Source: Bdellovibrio sp. CG10_big_fil_rev_8_21_14_0_10_47_8
Lineage (GTDB): Bacteria > Bdellovibrionota > Bdellovibrionia > Bdellovibrionales > Bdellovibrionaceae
Assembly (NCBI GenBank): GCA_002773975.1
Contig: PEZR01000028.1
Coordinates: forward strand, 1 to 16,305
Direction: 5' to 3'
DNA length: 16,305 nucleotides
Part shown: in pieces, positions 7,445 through 14,080 of the stretch
Layout: every line of letters starts with the position of its first letter
How positions within the stretch are numbered: position 1 is the stretch's first letter
The notes under the pieces: generated by a model
What the model saw: only the letters and a program-made list of their open reading frames with translations
What the model was told of the DNA's origin: nothing
Databases searched by the model: none
Position numbers and translations under genes: made by a program

Positions 7445-8470
7445 TTACCCTTCAATGTCTCTGCCCGGCAGAGCCTGCTCAAGCTCAAGTTCTGCCGCTA
7501 AAATTTCCTCATCGCTGGCCGGAGATATGCCGGCATCAACTTGCTTCTCTAGGAGATCGTGATCCAGTTGCTCTTCAGTCAACGCAAACTCTGTGGCCGA
7601 CTGCTCAGTCAAATTAAGCTGAGTATGCTGTTCGTGGTCATCCTCCATCAAAATATCGCCTTCAACCTTTTGCGCTTCCACCATCATGGCAGCGGCGATT
7701 TCATCGGCTCGCATGGAATCATACTCTTCAACTCGACCTAACATGCTAGCATCAATATTCTTTTTTGCTTGAATGTAAATTTCACCATAGGTCTCGGTTT
7801 GATAAACGGAAACCAGCTCCATTTTGCCCAGCTCCAGCAAGCTCAGAAAGGTGATCAGCAGTTCGCGACGGCGATCTTCTGCCGCGCCTAAGAGTTCACT
7901 CAGTGTCACCTGAACTCCGACAATCAAACGATCCTTGATTTCAAGAATTCGACTCGCAATCGACTGAGTCTTGGCGGCCACCTGGTGAACCTTCTTTTTC
8001 ATCGTCCGCAAAGCCAGACGATAGGCCGATATCAATGAAAACAATGCATTGTCCTCAAGAACAATCTCTTCCTCCGGAGATTCCAGTTTTTCACGAACTC
8101 CTCTGGCAAAAAGATCTCGGCCCAATAAAGGTCTTTCATACAAAGCCCGGCCAGCCTCTTGATATTTTTGATATTCTAAAAGCCGCTGAACCAATTCTTT
8201 GCGAGGATCCTCTTGCTCGACAACTTCGCCGTGTTCATCGTACTGAGGAAGAAGCATTCGACTTTTGATGTGAATCAAGGTCGCCGCCATCGCGATAAAC
8301 TCGCCGGCAAGCTCTAGATCCAGCTCTTTCATCAGCTTGATGTATTCAAGGTATTGATTGGTAATCTCATTGATCTTGATATCAAAGATGTCCATCTCTT
8401 CTTTGCGGATCAGATAGAGCAAAAGAGCCAGGGGACCTTCGAATTTTTGCAGTTGAATCGTCAAACTCAT
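7445..8470 (-). CDS. scpA: Segregation and condensation protein A (kleisin) with acidic C-terminal extension
   Basis: ScpA is the kleisin that bridges the SMC dimer and recruits ScpB. Recognisable features: the N-terminal FEGPLALLLYLIRKEEMDIF (10-29), then the SMC-neck-binding helix region with LAGEFIAMAATLIHIKSRML (54-73), a charged middle that binds ScpB, and a C-terminal winged helix (about 175-240) with ITFLSLLELGKMELV. The protein is 341 residues; typical ScpA is about 240-270. The extra part is an acidic tail from about residue 248, rich in Glu, Asp, Gln and Leu, ending ELEQALPGRDIEG. ATG 8470 overlaps the trpS stop as ATGA. scpB follows 3 nt after the stop, so ScpA and ScpB should be made together. 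Confidence 0.96.
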   Translation of the reverse strand: MSLTIQLQKFEGPLALLLYLIRKEEMDIFDIKINEITNQYLEYIKLMKELDLELAGEFIAMAATLIHIKSRMLLPQYDEHGEVVEQEDPRKELVQRLLEYQKYQEAGRALYERPLLGRDLFARGVREKLESPEEEIVLEDNALFSLISAYRLALRTMKKKVHQVAAKTQSIASRILEIKDRLIVGVQVTLSELLGAAEDRRRELLITFLSLLELGKMELVSVYQTETYGEIYIQAKKNIDASMLGRVEEYDSMRADEIAAAMMVEAQKVEGDILMEDDHEQHTQLNLTEQSATEFALTEEQLDHDLLEKQVDAGISPASDEEILAAELELEQALPGRDIEG

Positions 8471-9444
8471 AACTTCATGCGTTCCTTCACCATTCGGAGC
8501 GTCAGCTGGGCCTCTTTGCGCGCCCGCTCACAACCGTCGCGAATGATTGAATCAAGCCTTTCTGGTTGATTCAACAACTGTTTTTTCTTTTCTCGAGGTT
8601 CTGCGCATAAACTGTTGATATTTTCAGCTAATCTTCCTTTGCAGTCGCCACAACCAATGCCCGCAGAACGACAACCAACATTCACCCACTCAAGGTCTTT
8701 TTCAGTGGAGAATAGCTTGTGGAATGTATAAACATTGCACTGATCTGGATCTCCTGGATCTTCGCGTCTAACGCGCTGTGGATCCGTCGGCATGGCCCGC
8801 ACTTTTTTGAGCAGAGACTTCTCGTCCTCGGTCATCAATAGGGTGTTGCCGTAAGACTTGGACATCTTTCGGCCATCCAGCCCCGTCACCACGGGCATCT
8901 TGGTCAGCACCGGCTGAGGCTCAGGAAGCTGGGCTTTGTAGAGATGATTGAATCGACGAATGATTTCTCGAGAAAGCTCCAAGTGAGCAACCTGGTCTTG
9001 GCCAACAGGAACTTTTTGGGCCTGGTAAATGGCGATGTCCGCCGCCTGCAAAACCGGATATGCAAAACGTCCCAAGTTGTGGGTGTCGTTAGCTTTGTTC
9101 TCTTCTTCAGCATCCTTCCAAGTGGGCACGCGTTCCAACCAGCCCATCGGAGTGAGATTGGCAAAAATTAAAAATAGCTCCAAATGCTCAGGAACAAAGC
9201 TTTGAATGAACAGCACATTTTTTTCAGGATCAATCCCCCAAGCCAGGAGCTCGGCGATGATGTCTCGATTCCAAGGCATGACTTCGGAAGAGTTTTTATA
9301 ATTTGAGGTCATCCCGTGCCAATCCATCGCCCCAAAAAAACACTCGTACTGATTTTGCAGCTCCACCCATGTTTTGATGGCGCCAAAATAGTTTCCAAAA
9401 TGAAGTTGTCCGGTGGTGCGAACACCACTCATCAGTCGTGCCAT
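8467..9444 (-). CDS. trpS: Tryptophanyl-tRNA synthetase with a predicted [4Fe-4S]-type Cys motif
   Basis: Class I aminoacyl-tRNA synthetase that charges tRNA-Trp (325 residues, normal for bacterial TrpRS). The ATP-binding signature is TTGQLHFGN (His15-Asn18, a HIGH variant). The second is KMSKS at 193-197, followed by YGN, and the VPVGQDQ segment (146-151) is typical of TrpRS. Four cysteines at 236, 258, 265 and 268 give C-x21-C-x6-C-x2-C, very close to the C-x22-C-x6-C-x2-C arrangement that I recall binding a [4Fe-4S] cluster near the anticodon-binding region in Thermotoga maritima TrpRS. The cluster is therefore predicted, not shown. ATG 9444 lies 3 nt after the protease stop; the stop overlaps the scpA start. 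Position between an M50 protease and scpA is a recurring gene order. Confidence 0.96.
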   Translation of the reverse strand: MARLMSGVRTTGQLHFGNYFGAIKTWVELQNQYECFFGAMDWHGMTSNYKNSSEVMPWNRDIIAELLAWGIDPEKNVLFIQSFVPEHLELFLIFANLTPMGWLERVPTWKDAEEENKANDTHNLGRFAYPVLQAADIAIYQAQKVPVGQDQVAHLELSREIIRRFNHLYKAQLPEPQPVLTKMPVVTGLDGRKMSKSYGNTLLMTEDEKSLLKKVRAMPTDPQRVRREDPGDPDQCNVYTFHKLFSTEKDLEWVNVGCRSAGIGCGDCKGRLAENINSLCAEPREKKKQLLNQPERLDSIIRDGCERARKEAQLTLRMVKERMKL

Positions 9445-9447
9445 TTT

Positions 9448-10146
9448 TTACCCCAGAGATAAAATTCGCAGCAAATTTTGCGTAAAATCCACAGGGATCA
9501 CCAAGAATCGTACGGCGCCCATCAGGATCAGAGCGAGCAAAATCACGCTGGTGATATGTTGATTTTGTTCCAGTTTAAAGTTCACATCTGCCGGCAAAAA
9601 ACGCGCGGCAATTTTTCCGCCGTCCAGGGGATGCAAGGGGATCATATTAAAAAATGCCAGAAAGAGATTGATCCCGACAAATAAATCAAGCCCACGAATG
9701 ATCGGCCGAAAATAATCTGAACCAATGAAAAAATGCTTCATGGTCCACATTCCGAGGGTTGCAATAACCGCCAGCAAAAGATTGGCTCCCGGCCCCGCCA
9801 ACGCGATCCAAAACATATCTGTGCGGGGGTTTCTGAGATTGCGTTCATTCACCGGCACAGGTTTGGCCCAACCAAAAAAGATTCCGGTGGGGAAAATGAT
9901 CGCCATCAAGGGCAAAACCAAAGTTCCAATGGGATCCATGTGAACAATGGGGTTCATGGTTAAGCGTCCCATTTTTTCCGCCGTATTGTCCCCGCGCATT
10001 TTGGCGACCCAGCCATGCGCGTACTCATGAAAACAAAGAGCAAAAAGAAACGGAATAAAATAAATGACGGCTCGATAACCAATTTCGTAAAGATCCATAC
10101 TCATAGAAGAATGGTATCCGTTTGCAGACAAAAGTCCAGTGCTCAT
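9448..10146 (-). CDS. M50-family (site-2-protease-like) membrane metallopeptidase
   Basis: An intramembrane zinc protease of the short, PDZ-less type. Zinc ligands: HEYAH at 40-44 (HExxH, with Glu41 as catalytic base) in the first helix after the start, and Asp175 in NMIPLHPLDGG (167-177), the classic second motif. Other conserved parts are MNPIVHMDPIGTLVLP (64-79), FGWAKPVPVN (91-100) and ALAGPGANLLLA (115-126). About five hydrophobic helices are visible. Substrate unknown. The first Met (10146) gives a 14-residue polar leader without an obvious match to the family; Met15 (ATG 10104) and Met17 (ATG 10098) are equally plausible starts, and none has a strong ribosome site. This is the first gene of the leftward operon, so the operon promoter should lie in the 103-nt gap before the divergent acyl-CoA dehydrogenase or just inside this gene. 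Confidence 0.93.
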   Translation of the reverse strand: MSTGLLSANGYHSSMSMDLYEIGYRAVIYFIPFLFALCFHEYAHGWVAKMRGDNTAEKMGRLTMNPIVHMDPIGTLVLPLMAIIFPTGIFFGWAKPVPVNERNLRNPRTDMFWIALAGPGANLLLAVIATLGMWTMKHFFIGSDYFRPIIRGLDLFVGINLFLAFFNMIPLHPLDGGKIAARFLPADVNFKLEQNQHITSVILLALILMGAVRFLVIPVDFTQNLLRILSLG

Positions 10147-10195
10147 TTGTGCTTCTTGTCATTGTTTTTCTATTTCAAAAGTCCCCGCTAAAAAC

Positions 10196-10224
10196 TTGAA
10201 GCTCTGCCCCTCTCAAGCTAATCT
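10196..10224 (+). promoter_or_regulatory. Candidate sigma-70-like promoter for the acyl-CoA dehydrogenase gene
   Basis: TTGAAG (10196-10201) and TAATCT (10219-10224) are separated by 17 nt and precede ATG 10250 by 25 nt. The -35 matches consensus at four positions and the -10 at three, so this is a moderate candidate in the divergent intergenic region shared with the M50 operon. Confidence 0.3.
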
Positions 10225-10238
10225 TGGAAGGCTTAGCG

Positions 10239-10244
10239 AAAGGA
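10239..10244 (+). promoter_or_regulatory. Ribosome binding site that fixes the acyl-CoA dehydrogenase start
   Basis: AAAGGA lies 5 nt before ATG 10250. It supports that start over the in-frame TTG at 10139, which would add a non-homologous 37-residue leader spanning the divergent promoter region. Confidence 0.65.
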
Positions 10245-10249
10245 ACAAA

Positions 10250-11413
10250 ATGGAAAACTCTCGACCTGCTCTGACGATGCTCAGCGAAGAAGAAATCGCT
10301 TTCCAAGAGGCCGTCCGGGATTTCGCAGAAAACGAAATCAAACCCCATGTTCAACACATGGACGAAAAAGCTCAAATGAACCCTGAGCTCATTAAAAAAC
10401 TTTTTGAAATGGGACTCATGGGCATTGAAACTCCGGAAAAATACGGCGGCGCTGGCGCGACTTTTACCATGGCCTGCTTGGCGGTCGAAGAGCTGGCAAA
10501 GGTCGACGGTTCGGTCAGTGTTCTTCTAGATGTCCAGAACACCTTGGTCACCAATGCTATTTTGAAGTGGGGCACTGAAGCGCAAAAAGAAAAGTATCTC
10601 CCGCAGATGGCCAAAGAGTGGGTTGGCGCCTATGCGCTTTCCGAGAGCTCTTCGGGTTCTGACGCTTTTGCCCTGAAATTAAGGGCAGAACAAAAAGGCG
10701 ACAAATTTATTCTCAATGGTTCGAAACTCTGGATTACCAATGGAAATGAAGCTGGAATTTTCATCGTGTTCGCAAATATTGATGTGGACAAGGGCTACAA
10801 GGGCATCACGGCCTTTTTAGTGGAAAAAACATTTCCTGGATTCAAAGTTGGCAAAAAAGAAGACAAGCTGGGCATTCGCGCCAGCTCAACCTGTGAACTT
10901 TTATTCGAAAATTGCGAAGTCCCCGCCGGCAATGTTTTGGGCGAAGTTGGCAAGGGCTATAAAATTGCCATTGAAACACTGAATGAAGGGCGCATCGGCA
11001 TTGGCGCACAGATGGTTGGTATCGCCGCCGGCGCTTACAAGGCCGCTCTTCAGTATGTACAGAGCCGCGAACAGTTCGGGAAGTCTTTGGCTCATTTTCA
11101 AGGCGTGCAGTTTCAGCTGGCCGAGATGAGAACAGATCTTGAAGCTGCAAGATTGATGGTCTACAATGCTGCCCGCTTAAAAGATGCAGGCAAGGACTTC
11201 ATCGAATCGGCAGCGATGGCTAAACTTTATTCTTCTCAAGCAGCGGAACGAATCACTTCCCGCGCGGTCGATCTTTTTGGGGGAAATGGCTTTACCAAAG
11301 AATACCCCGCTGAAAAATTTTGGCGAGATGCCAAAATTGGACAGATCTATGAGGGTACCAGCAATATGCAGTTGCAAACCATTGCCAAGATGGAACTCGA
11401 CGCCAAGGGATGA
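10250..11413 (+). CDS. Acyl-CoA dehydrogenase, short/branched-chain type
   Basis: A 387-residue FAD flavoprotein that oxidises acyl-CoA to trans-2-enoyl-CoA and passes electrons to ETF; cytoplasmic. The full family architecture is present: N-terminal helical domain (1-125), the FAD/substrate segment YALSESSSGSDA (128-139), WITNG (161-165), the beta domain to about 225, then the C-terminal helical bundle with EGRIGIGAQMVGIA (246-259), SREQFGKSL (272-280) and DLFGGNGFTKEYP (341-353). The catalytic base is Glu368 in IGQIYEGTSNMQLQTIAK. Glu in this position, as opposed to the alternative Glu of isovaleryl/long-chain enzymes, together with the surrounding sequence points to the short-chain or 2-methyl-branched-chain subgroup. 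The exact substrate is not determined. The stop overlaps the start of the next gene as ATGA. Confidence 0.95.
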   Translation: MENSRPALTMLSEEEIAFQEAVRDFAENEIKPHVQHMDEKAQMNPELIKKLFEMGLMGIETPEKYGGAGATFTMACLAVEELAKVDGSVSVLLDVQNTLVTNAILKWGTEAQKEKYLPQMAKEWVGAYALSESSSGSDAFALKLRAEQKGDKFILNGSKLWITNGNEAGIFIVFANIDVDKGYKGITAFLVEKTFPGFKVGKKEDKLGIRASSTCELLFENCEVPAGNVLGEVGKGYKIAIETLNEGRIGIGAQMVGIAAGAYKAALQYVQSREQFGKSLAHFQGVQFQLAEMRTDLEAARLMVYNAARLKDAGKDFIESAAMAKLYSSQAAERITSRAVDLFGGNGFTKEYPAEKFWRDAKIGQIYEGTSNMQLQTIAKMELDAKG

Positions 11414-12936
11414 TTCGTTTCTTCCCAATCTTGGTTCTGTGGTCCTCCCTGGCGCGGGCTCAAACCCCGGCCTTTCGTTTTCATCTTTTGAATGAACCCA
11501 CGGCACTCAAGCCGTGGGAGCAGAAGAACTCATCGTCTGGTTATTTGCTTTCACAACTTCAAGGCAGTCTTCTCAGGTATCAAGACCGACAGCTCAGTGG
11601 CAACCTGGCAAGCCAGTGCCGCTATCTGAATCCATCGATCATCCAATGTACCCTGAGAAAGAATCTTCGCTGGAGTTCGGGATCTCCCATCAAAACCGAG
11701 GACTTTGTCAGATCTTTTCGAGAATTTCTTTCGCCCAAAAACCATGCATTCAGAGCTGATCTTCTTTTCCCAATCAAACATGCCCGAGCCGTGTTTGCTG
11801 GAAAAATGACCCCGGAAAAATTGGGCATCAAAGCCCAAAAGCAAAATTTGATTATTGAACTCGAACGTCCCGACAGTGAGTTTATTTATACGCTGACGAG
11901 TCCTGTCTTGGCTCCTTTGCCTGACTCGACCCTTCCAACAGTGACACAGCTCAAGGAATCCCCAGAGCTGTGGCTCAGTTCTGGCCCTTTTTTGTTGGAA
12001 AGTTGGGTCGGTCAAAAAAAAATTCGACTCAAGCCCAATTGGTATTTCTGGCGATATCTCAACTTCACTGCTGAACAAAAGGCCGCAGTTCCAAACCTAG
12101 AGATCCTGTTTGTTTCCGAAGACAGTGTTGCCCTTCATCTCTATGAAAAAAACGAGTTGAGCTTTCTGCGACGACTGCCCACTCTTTATATTCCCAAATA
12201 CAAAAATCAACCAGATTACTTTGAGATCGATCAATGGCGCTTCGATTACCTTGGCTTTTCGCCAACGTGGGCCCAACAACCACAGCTTCGAAAGGCCCTG
12301 GCCGATGGCCTTCGCTACAAAGATTTGCAGGAACTTTTTCATGCACACGCACCCCCAGGATGCCCAGGGTTTGTGCGTGGGACTGAAACTCTTTGCCACG
12401 AATTCAGCTTAAAAAAAGCTCAAAAACTCTGGGCCGCAGTCCTCCAACCGCCCTCTCAAATGACCCTGACCTACTCAAAGCAGGGCGGAGACGATCATCA
12501 AAGATCCATGGAGTGGATTCAAAGCGAATGGAAGAAAAATTTAAATTTAAAAATCCTGCTGAATGGGATGGAGAATAAAATATTCGTTGATCAGCTTCAA
12601 AAAAAACCGTCTGACATTTTTCGCAAAGGAGTGGCGCCCGACCGACCCACCTGCTTGTCCGCTCTTGAAAATTTCGAATCCACAAACTCGGAAAACTATA
12701 TCCGTTTTAAAAACAAAGAATTCGATCAGGTTCTTGCGTTGATGAGGGCTTCCCTCGAAAACCAACAGAAACAAAAGCTCTGTATGCGGGGACTTCATTT
12801 ACTGATGGACGAAGCCTGGATCATTCCCACGGGGCCGATTCATTTTACCTTGTTAGTTAAACCAGAATGGAAAGGCTGGAAGCTCAATGAACTGAATCAG
12901 TTGGATCTCAGCGAGCTTCGCTATTCAAAACCTTAG
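11410..12936 (+). CDS. Periplasmic solute-binding protein, OppA/DppA-like (SBP_bac_5 family)
   Basis: A 508-residue exported binding protein. Residues 1-17 form a Sec signal peptide (hydrophobic FFPILVLWSSL, then ARA before Gln18, a good signal peptidase I site; no lipobox). The family signature is LRWSSGSPIKTEDFVRSF (86-103), the usual W-S-x-G-x-P-x-x-x-x-D-F motif. It is followed by segments such as SGPFLLESW and KPNWYFW, which match the GPY-Y-L-xx-N-xxYW pattern of peptide-binding proteins. The C-terminal domain is less conserved. Neither permease nor ATPase genes are seen in the window, so it is an orphan here and its ligand is unknown. ATG 11410 overlaps the acyl-CoA dehydrogenase stop by 4 nt. 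The 3' end overlaps the convergent gene by 4 nt. An A9 run (12014-12022) lies within the coding sequence. Confidence 0.88.
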   Translation: MIRFFPILVLWSSLARAQTPAFRFHLLNEPTALKPWEQKNSSSGYLLSQLQGSLLRYQDRQLSGNLASQCRYLNPSIIQCTLRKNLRWSSGSPIKTEDFVRSFREFLSPKNHAFRADLLFPIKHARAVFAGKMTPEKLGIKAQKQNLIIELERPDSEFIYTLTSPVLAPLPDSTLPTVTQLKESPELWLSSGPFLLESWVGQKKIRLKPNWYFWRYLNFTAEQKAAVPNLEILFVSEDSVALHLYEKNELSFLRRLPTLYIPKYKNQPDYFEIDQWRFDYLGFSPTWAQQPQLRKALADGLRYKDLQELFHAHAPPGCPGFVRGTETLCHEFSLKKAQKLWAAVLQPPSQMTLTYSKQGGDDHQRSMEWIQSEWKKNLNLKILLNGMENKIFVDQLQKKPSDIFRKGVAPDRPTCLSALENFESTNSENYIRFKNKEFDQVLALMRASLENQQKQKLCMRGLHLLMDEAWIIPTGPIHFTLLVKPEWKGWKLNELNQLDLSELRYSKP

Positions 12937-13433
12937 CGGGCGCCATCTTGAGAGTATCGACAGACGGCTTCGACTTGAATGGCCACGGAAATGATGGCTT
13001 TTTTAAATAAGTTCAGCCCAACGACCTCCGCGATCTGCATTTTTTCGCCCATCGATAAATCGCAGTATCCGGACTCAAGATAACACTGCACATGTTTGTG
13101 CAATGAACCCGCTCGCAATTCCTGGCAGCTATTGAACTCATGATCGGCATCGATGAGACTTTCTTGCAAACAGTACCTGACCTTTTGATACCATCGCCCC
13201 AAACGGACGGAGACTCCGGCCTCGCGGTTCATATAGGCCTGACAATATCTTTTGCCAAAGGCTAATGGGTATCCGGATTTTCCGCACTGAACTTGATTCT
13301 CGAGGCATTGGTAAAAGTCACAGCTATGGTGATTCGGCTGACAATTTGTCGCCAGGGCTTTCGCGGCGAAAACAGACAAAAACAAGCTGAAAATAACTGT
13401 GCCGAGGATCACGGGGTTTAAAACGTATTTCAT
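12933..13433 (-). CDS. Cys-rich secreted protein of unknown function
   Basis: A 166-residue protein that I do not recognise by name. An N-terminal signal peptide is clear: MKYVLNP, a hydrophobic core at about 8-23, then AKALA with likely cleavage near residue 29. The mature part has ten cysteines (31, 38, 43, 50, 64, 88, 103, 117, 124, 158), an even number that suggests up to five disulfides in the periplasm or outside the cell. Its spacing includes FGKRYCQAY, WYQKVRYCLQE, NSCQEL and HVQCYLESGYCDL, an all-helical-looking pattern. It is faintly reminiscent of stanniocalcin-like Cys arrangements, but I would not assert homology. ATG 13433 is preceded by a GAGAG ribosome site. It converges on the OppA-like gene with a 4-nt overlap of coding ends and no terminator between them. 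Confidence 0.75.
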   Translation of the reverse strand: MKYVLNPVILGTVIFSLFLSVFAAKALATNCQPNHHSCDFYQCLENQVQCGKSGYPLAFGKRYCQAYMNREAGVSVRLGRWYQKVRYCLQESLIDADHEFNSCQELRAGSLHKHVQCYLESGYCDLSMGEKMQIAEVVGLNLFKKAIISVAIQVEAVCRYSQDGAR

Positions 13434-13630
13434 GAGCTCTCTTTACCAGAGATGACAAAAATTGACTGACTTTTTGACACTTCCTGAATCTTTTTCCCAG
13501 TTTTACTTTCTGGTGGCTTTTGCTAAGTGCTGTGACCTGGTCAGGAGTCTGGCCTTTCTGCATCGCCTCTAGCCCCAAAACAAGAATCTGAACTTTTTTA
13601 CAGGAGACCCCTCGACTCCCTGAAAGACTA

Positions 13631-13638
13631 GCCGATAA
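13631..13638 (+). promoter_or_regulatory. Candidate sigma-28 (FliA) -10 element
   Basis: GCCGATAA is a perfect match to the known sigma-28 -10 consensus. The expected TAAA-type -35 (about 13612-13619) reads TCGACTCC, a poor match, so the promoter is tentative. A transcript starting around 13645 would exclude the upstream ATG 13644 and favour ATG 13707 for the gene that follows. The remaining 273-nt gap (13434-13706) shows no other clear element. Confidence 0.35.
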
Positions 13639-13696
13639 GACCTATGTCAGTGCCGCAATTACCTTCACTGGATCTAAGAACCGGTGATCAGAGCTC

Positions 13697-13703
13697 GGAG
13701 GAG
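13697..13703 (+). promoter_or_regulatory. Ribosome binding site of the small CCCH protein gene
   Basis: GGAGGAG ends 3 nt before ATG 13707 (5 nt counting from GGAGG), the strongest Shine-Dalgarno match in the region. It decides for ATG 13707 over the in-frame ATG 13644, which has no comparable site. Confidence 0.6.
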
Positions 13704-13706
13704 TCA

Positions 13707-13940
13707 ATGGCAGAGAAGAAAAACAATCCCGCCCCAGAAAAACAGATGCCCATCAACAATGTGGTCTCTCTGGTCGCGAATAAATGCACCGCTGAAGGCT
13801 GCAAAGCCAAACCTCATCGCGCCAGCTTTTGTGATGAGCACTATATGTGGTTCAAAGAAGGTCTTTTGACCTTGGAAGGCCATAAAGCAAAAGACTTTGA
13901 CAAAAAGTACCACGCTTGGCTTCGCCGGAACGCCGCTTAA
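13707..13940 (+). CDS. Small Cys/His-motif protein (putative zinc-binding), unknown function
   Basis: A 77-residue cytoplasmic protein without signal peptide. The N-terminal 25 residues are polar and likely disordered. The conserved-looking part starts at VANKC and contains Cys27, Cys32, Cys42 and His45 (C-x4-C-x9-C-x2-H), a plausible single zinc site. A basic/aromatic helix follows: YMWFKEGLLTLEGHKAKDFD, then KKYHAWLRR. The pattern FCDEHYMWFKEGL seems familiar from short hypothetical proteins of Bdellovibrio-like bacteria, but I cannot name a family. ATG 13644 would add 21 residues; ATG 13707 is preferred because of its ribosome site and the candidate promoter position. The gene stands alone: a candidate sigma-28 -10 box lies upstream and two tandem terminators lie downstream, so it is probably monocistronic. 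Confidence 0.8.
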   Translation: MAEKKNNPAPEKQMPINNVVSLVANKCTAEGCKAKPHRASFCDEHYMWFKEGLLTLEGHKAKDFDKKYHAWLRRNAA

Positions 13941-13950
13941 TTTATTTCCC

Positions 13951-13978
13951 AATCGGCCTCAAGCCGAGGCCGATTTTT
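13951..13978 (+). terminator. Rho-independent terminator 1 after the small CCCH gene
   Basis: A perfect 10-bp stem, AATCGGCCTC with GAGGCCGATT, encloses a 5-nt loop (13961-13965) and runs into five T residues (13974-13978). It lies 10 nt after the stop codon of the small gene. Confidence 0.88.
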
Positions 13979-13993
13979 CATGTGTAAATCCCT

Positions 13994-14032
13994 GAAAACC
14001 CAAGAGTTTCCCCTCTTGGGTTTTCTCTTTTT
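13994..14032 (+). terminator. Rho-independent terminator 2, in tandem
   Basis: A perfect 13-bp stem, GAAAACCCAAGAG with CTCTTGGGTTTTC, encloses a 6-nt loop (14007-14012) and is followed by a T-rich tail (TCTTTTT). It lies about 15 nt after the first terminator and insulates the following dehydrogenase gene. Confidence 0.88.
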
Positions 14033-14050
14033 AACGCAGCCTTGCTACCA

Positions 14051-14069
14051 AAAGGTGACACTCACCTTT
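14051..14069. repeat. Perfect 8-bp palindrome with 3-nt spacer upstream of the dehydrogenase gene
   Basis: AAAGGTGA and TCACCTTT flank CAC, ending 11 nt before ATG 14081. It could be an operator, a hairpin in the leader, or one copy of a dispersed intergenic palindrome of the AAAGGTG...CACCTTT type. Only one full copy occurs in the window. Confidence 0.55.
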
Positions 14070-14080
14070 AGATTGTTGGG

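Noticed and set aside
11551..12078. 175-residue minus-strand open frame
   Set aside because: Opposite the OppA-like gene, which has signal peptide and family motifs in this stretch; no independent evidence for the antisense frame.
13324..13578. 84-residue minus-strand frame over the intergenic region
   Set aside because: Out of frame with and overlapping the start of the Cys-rich secreted protein, without a ribosome site or conserved-looking sequence.
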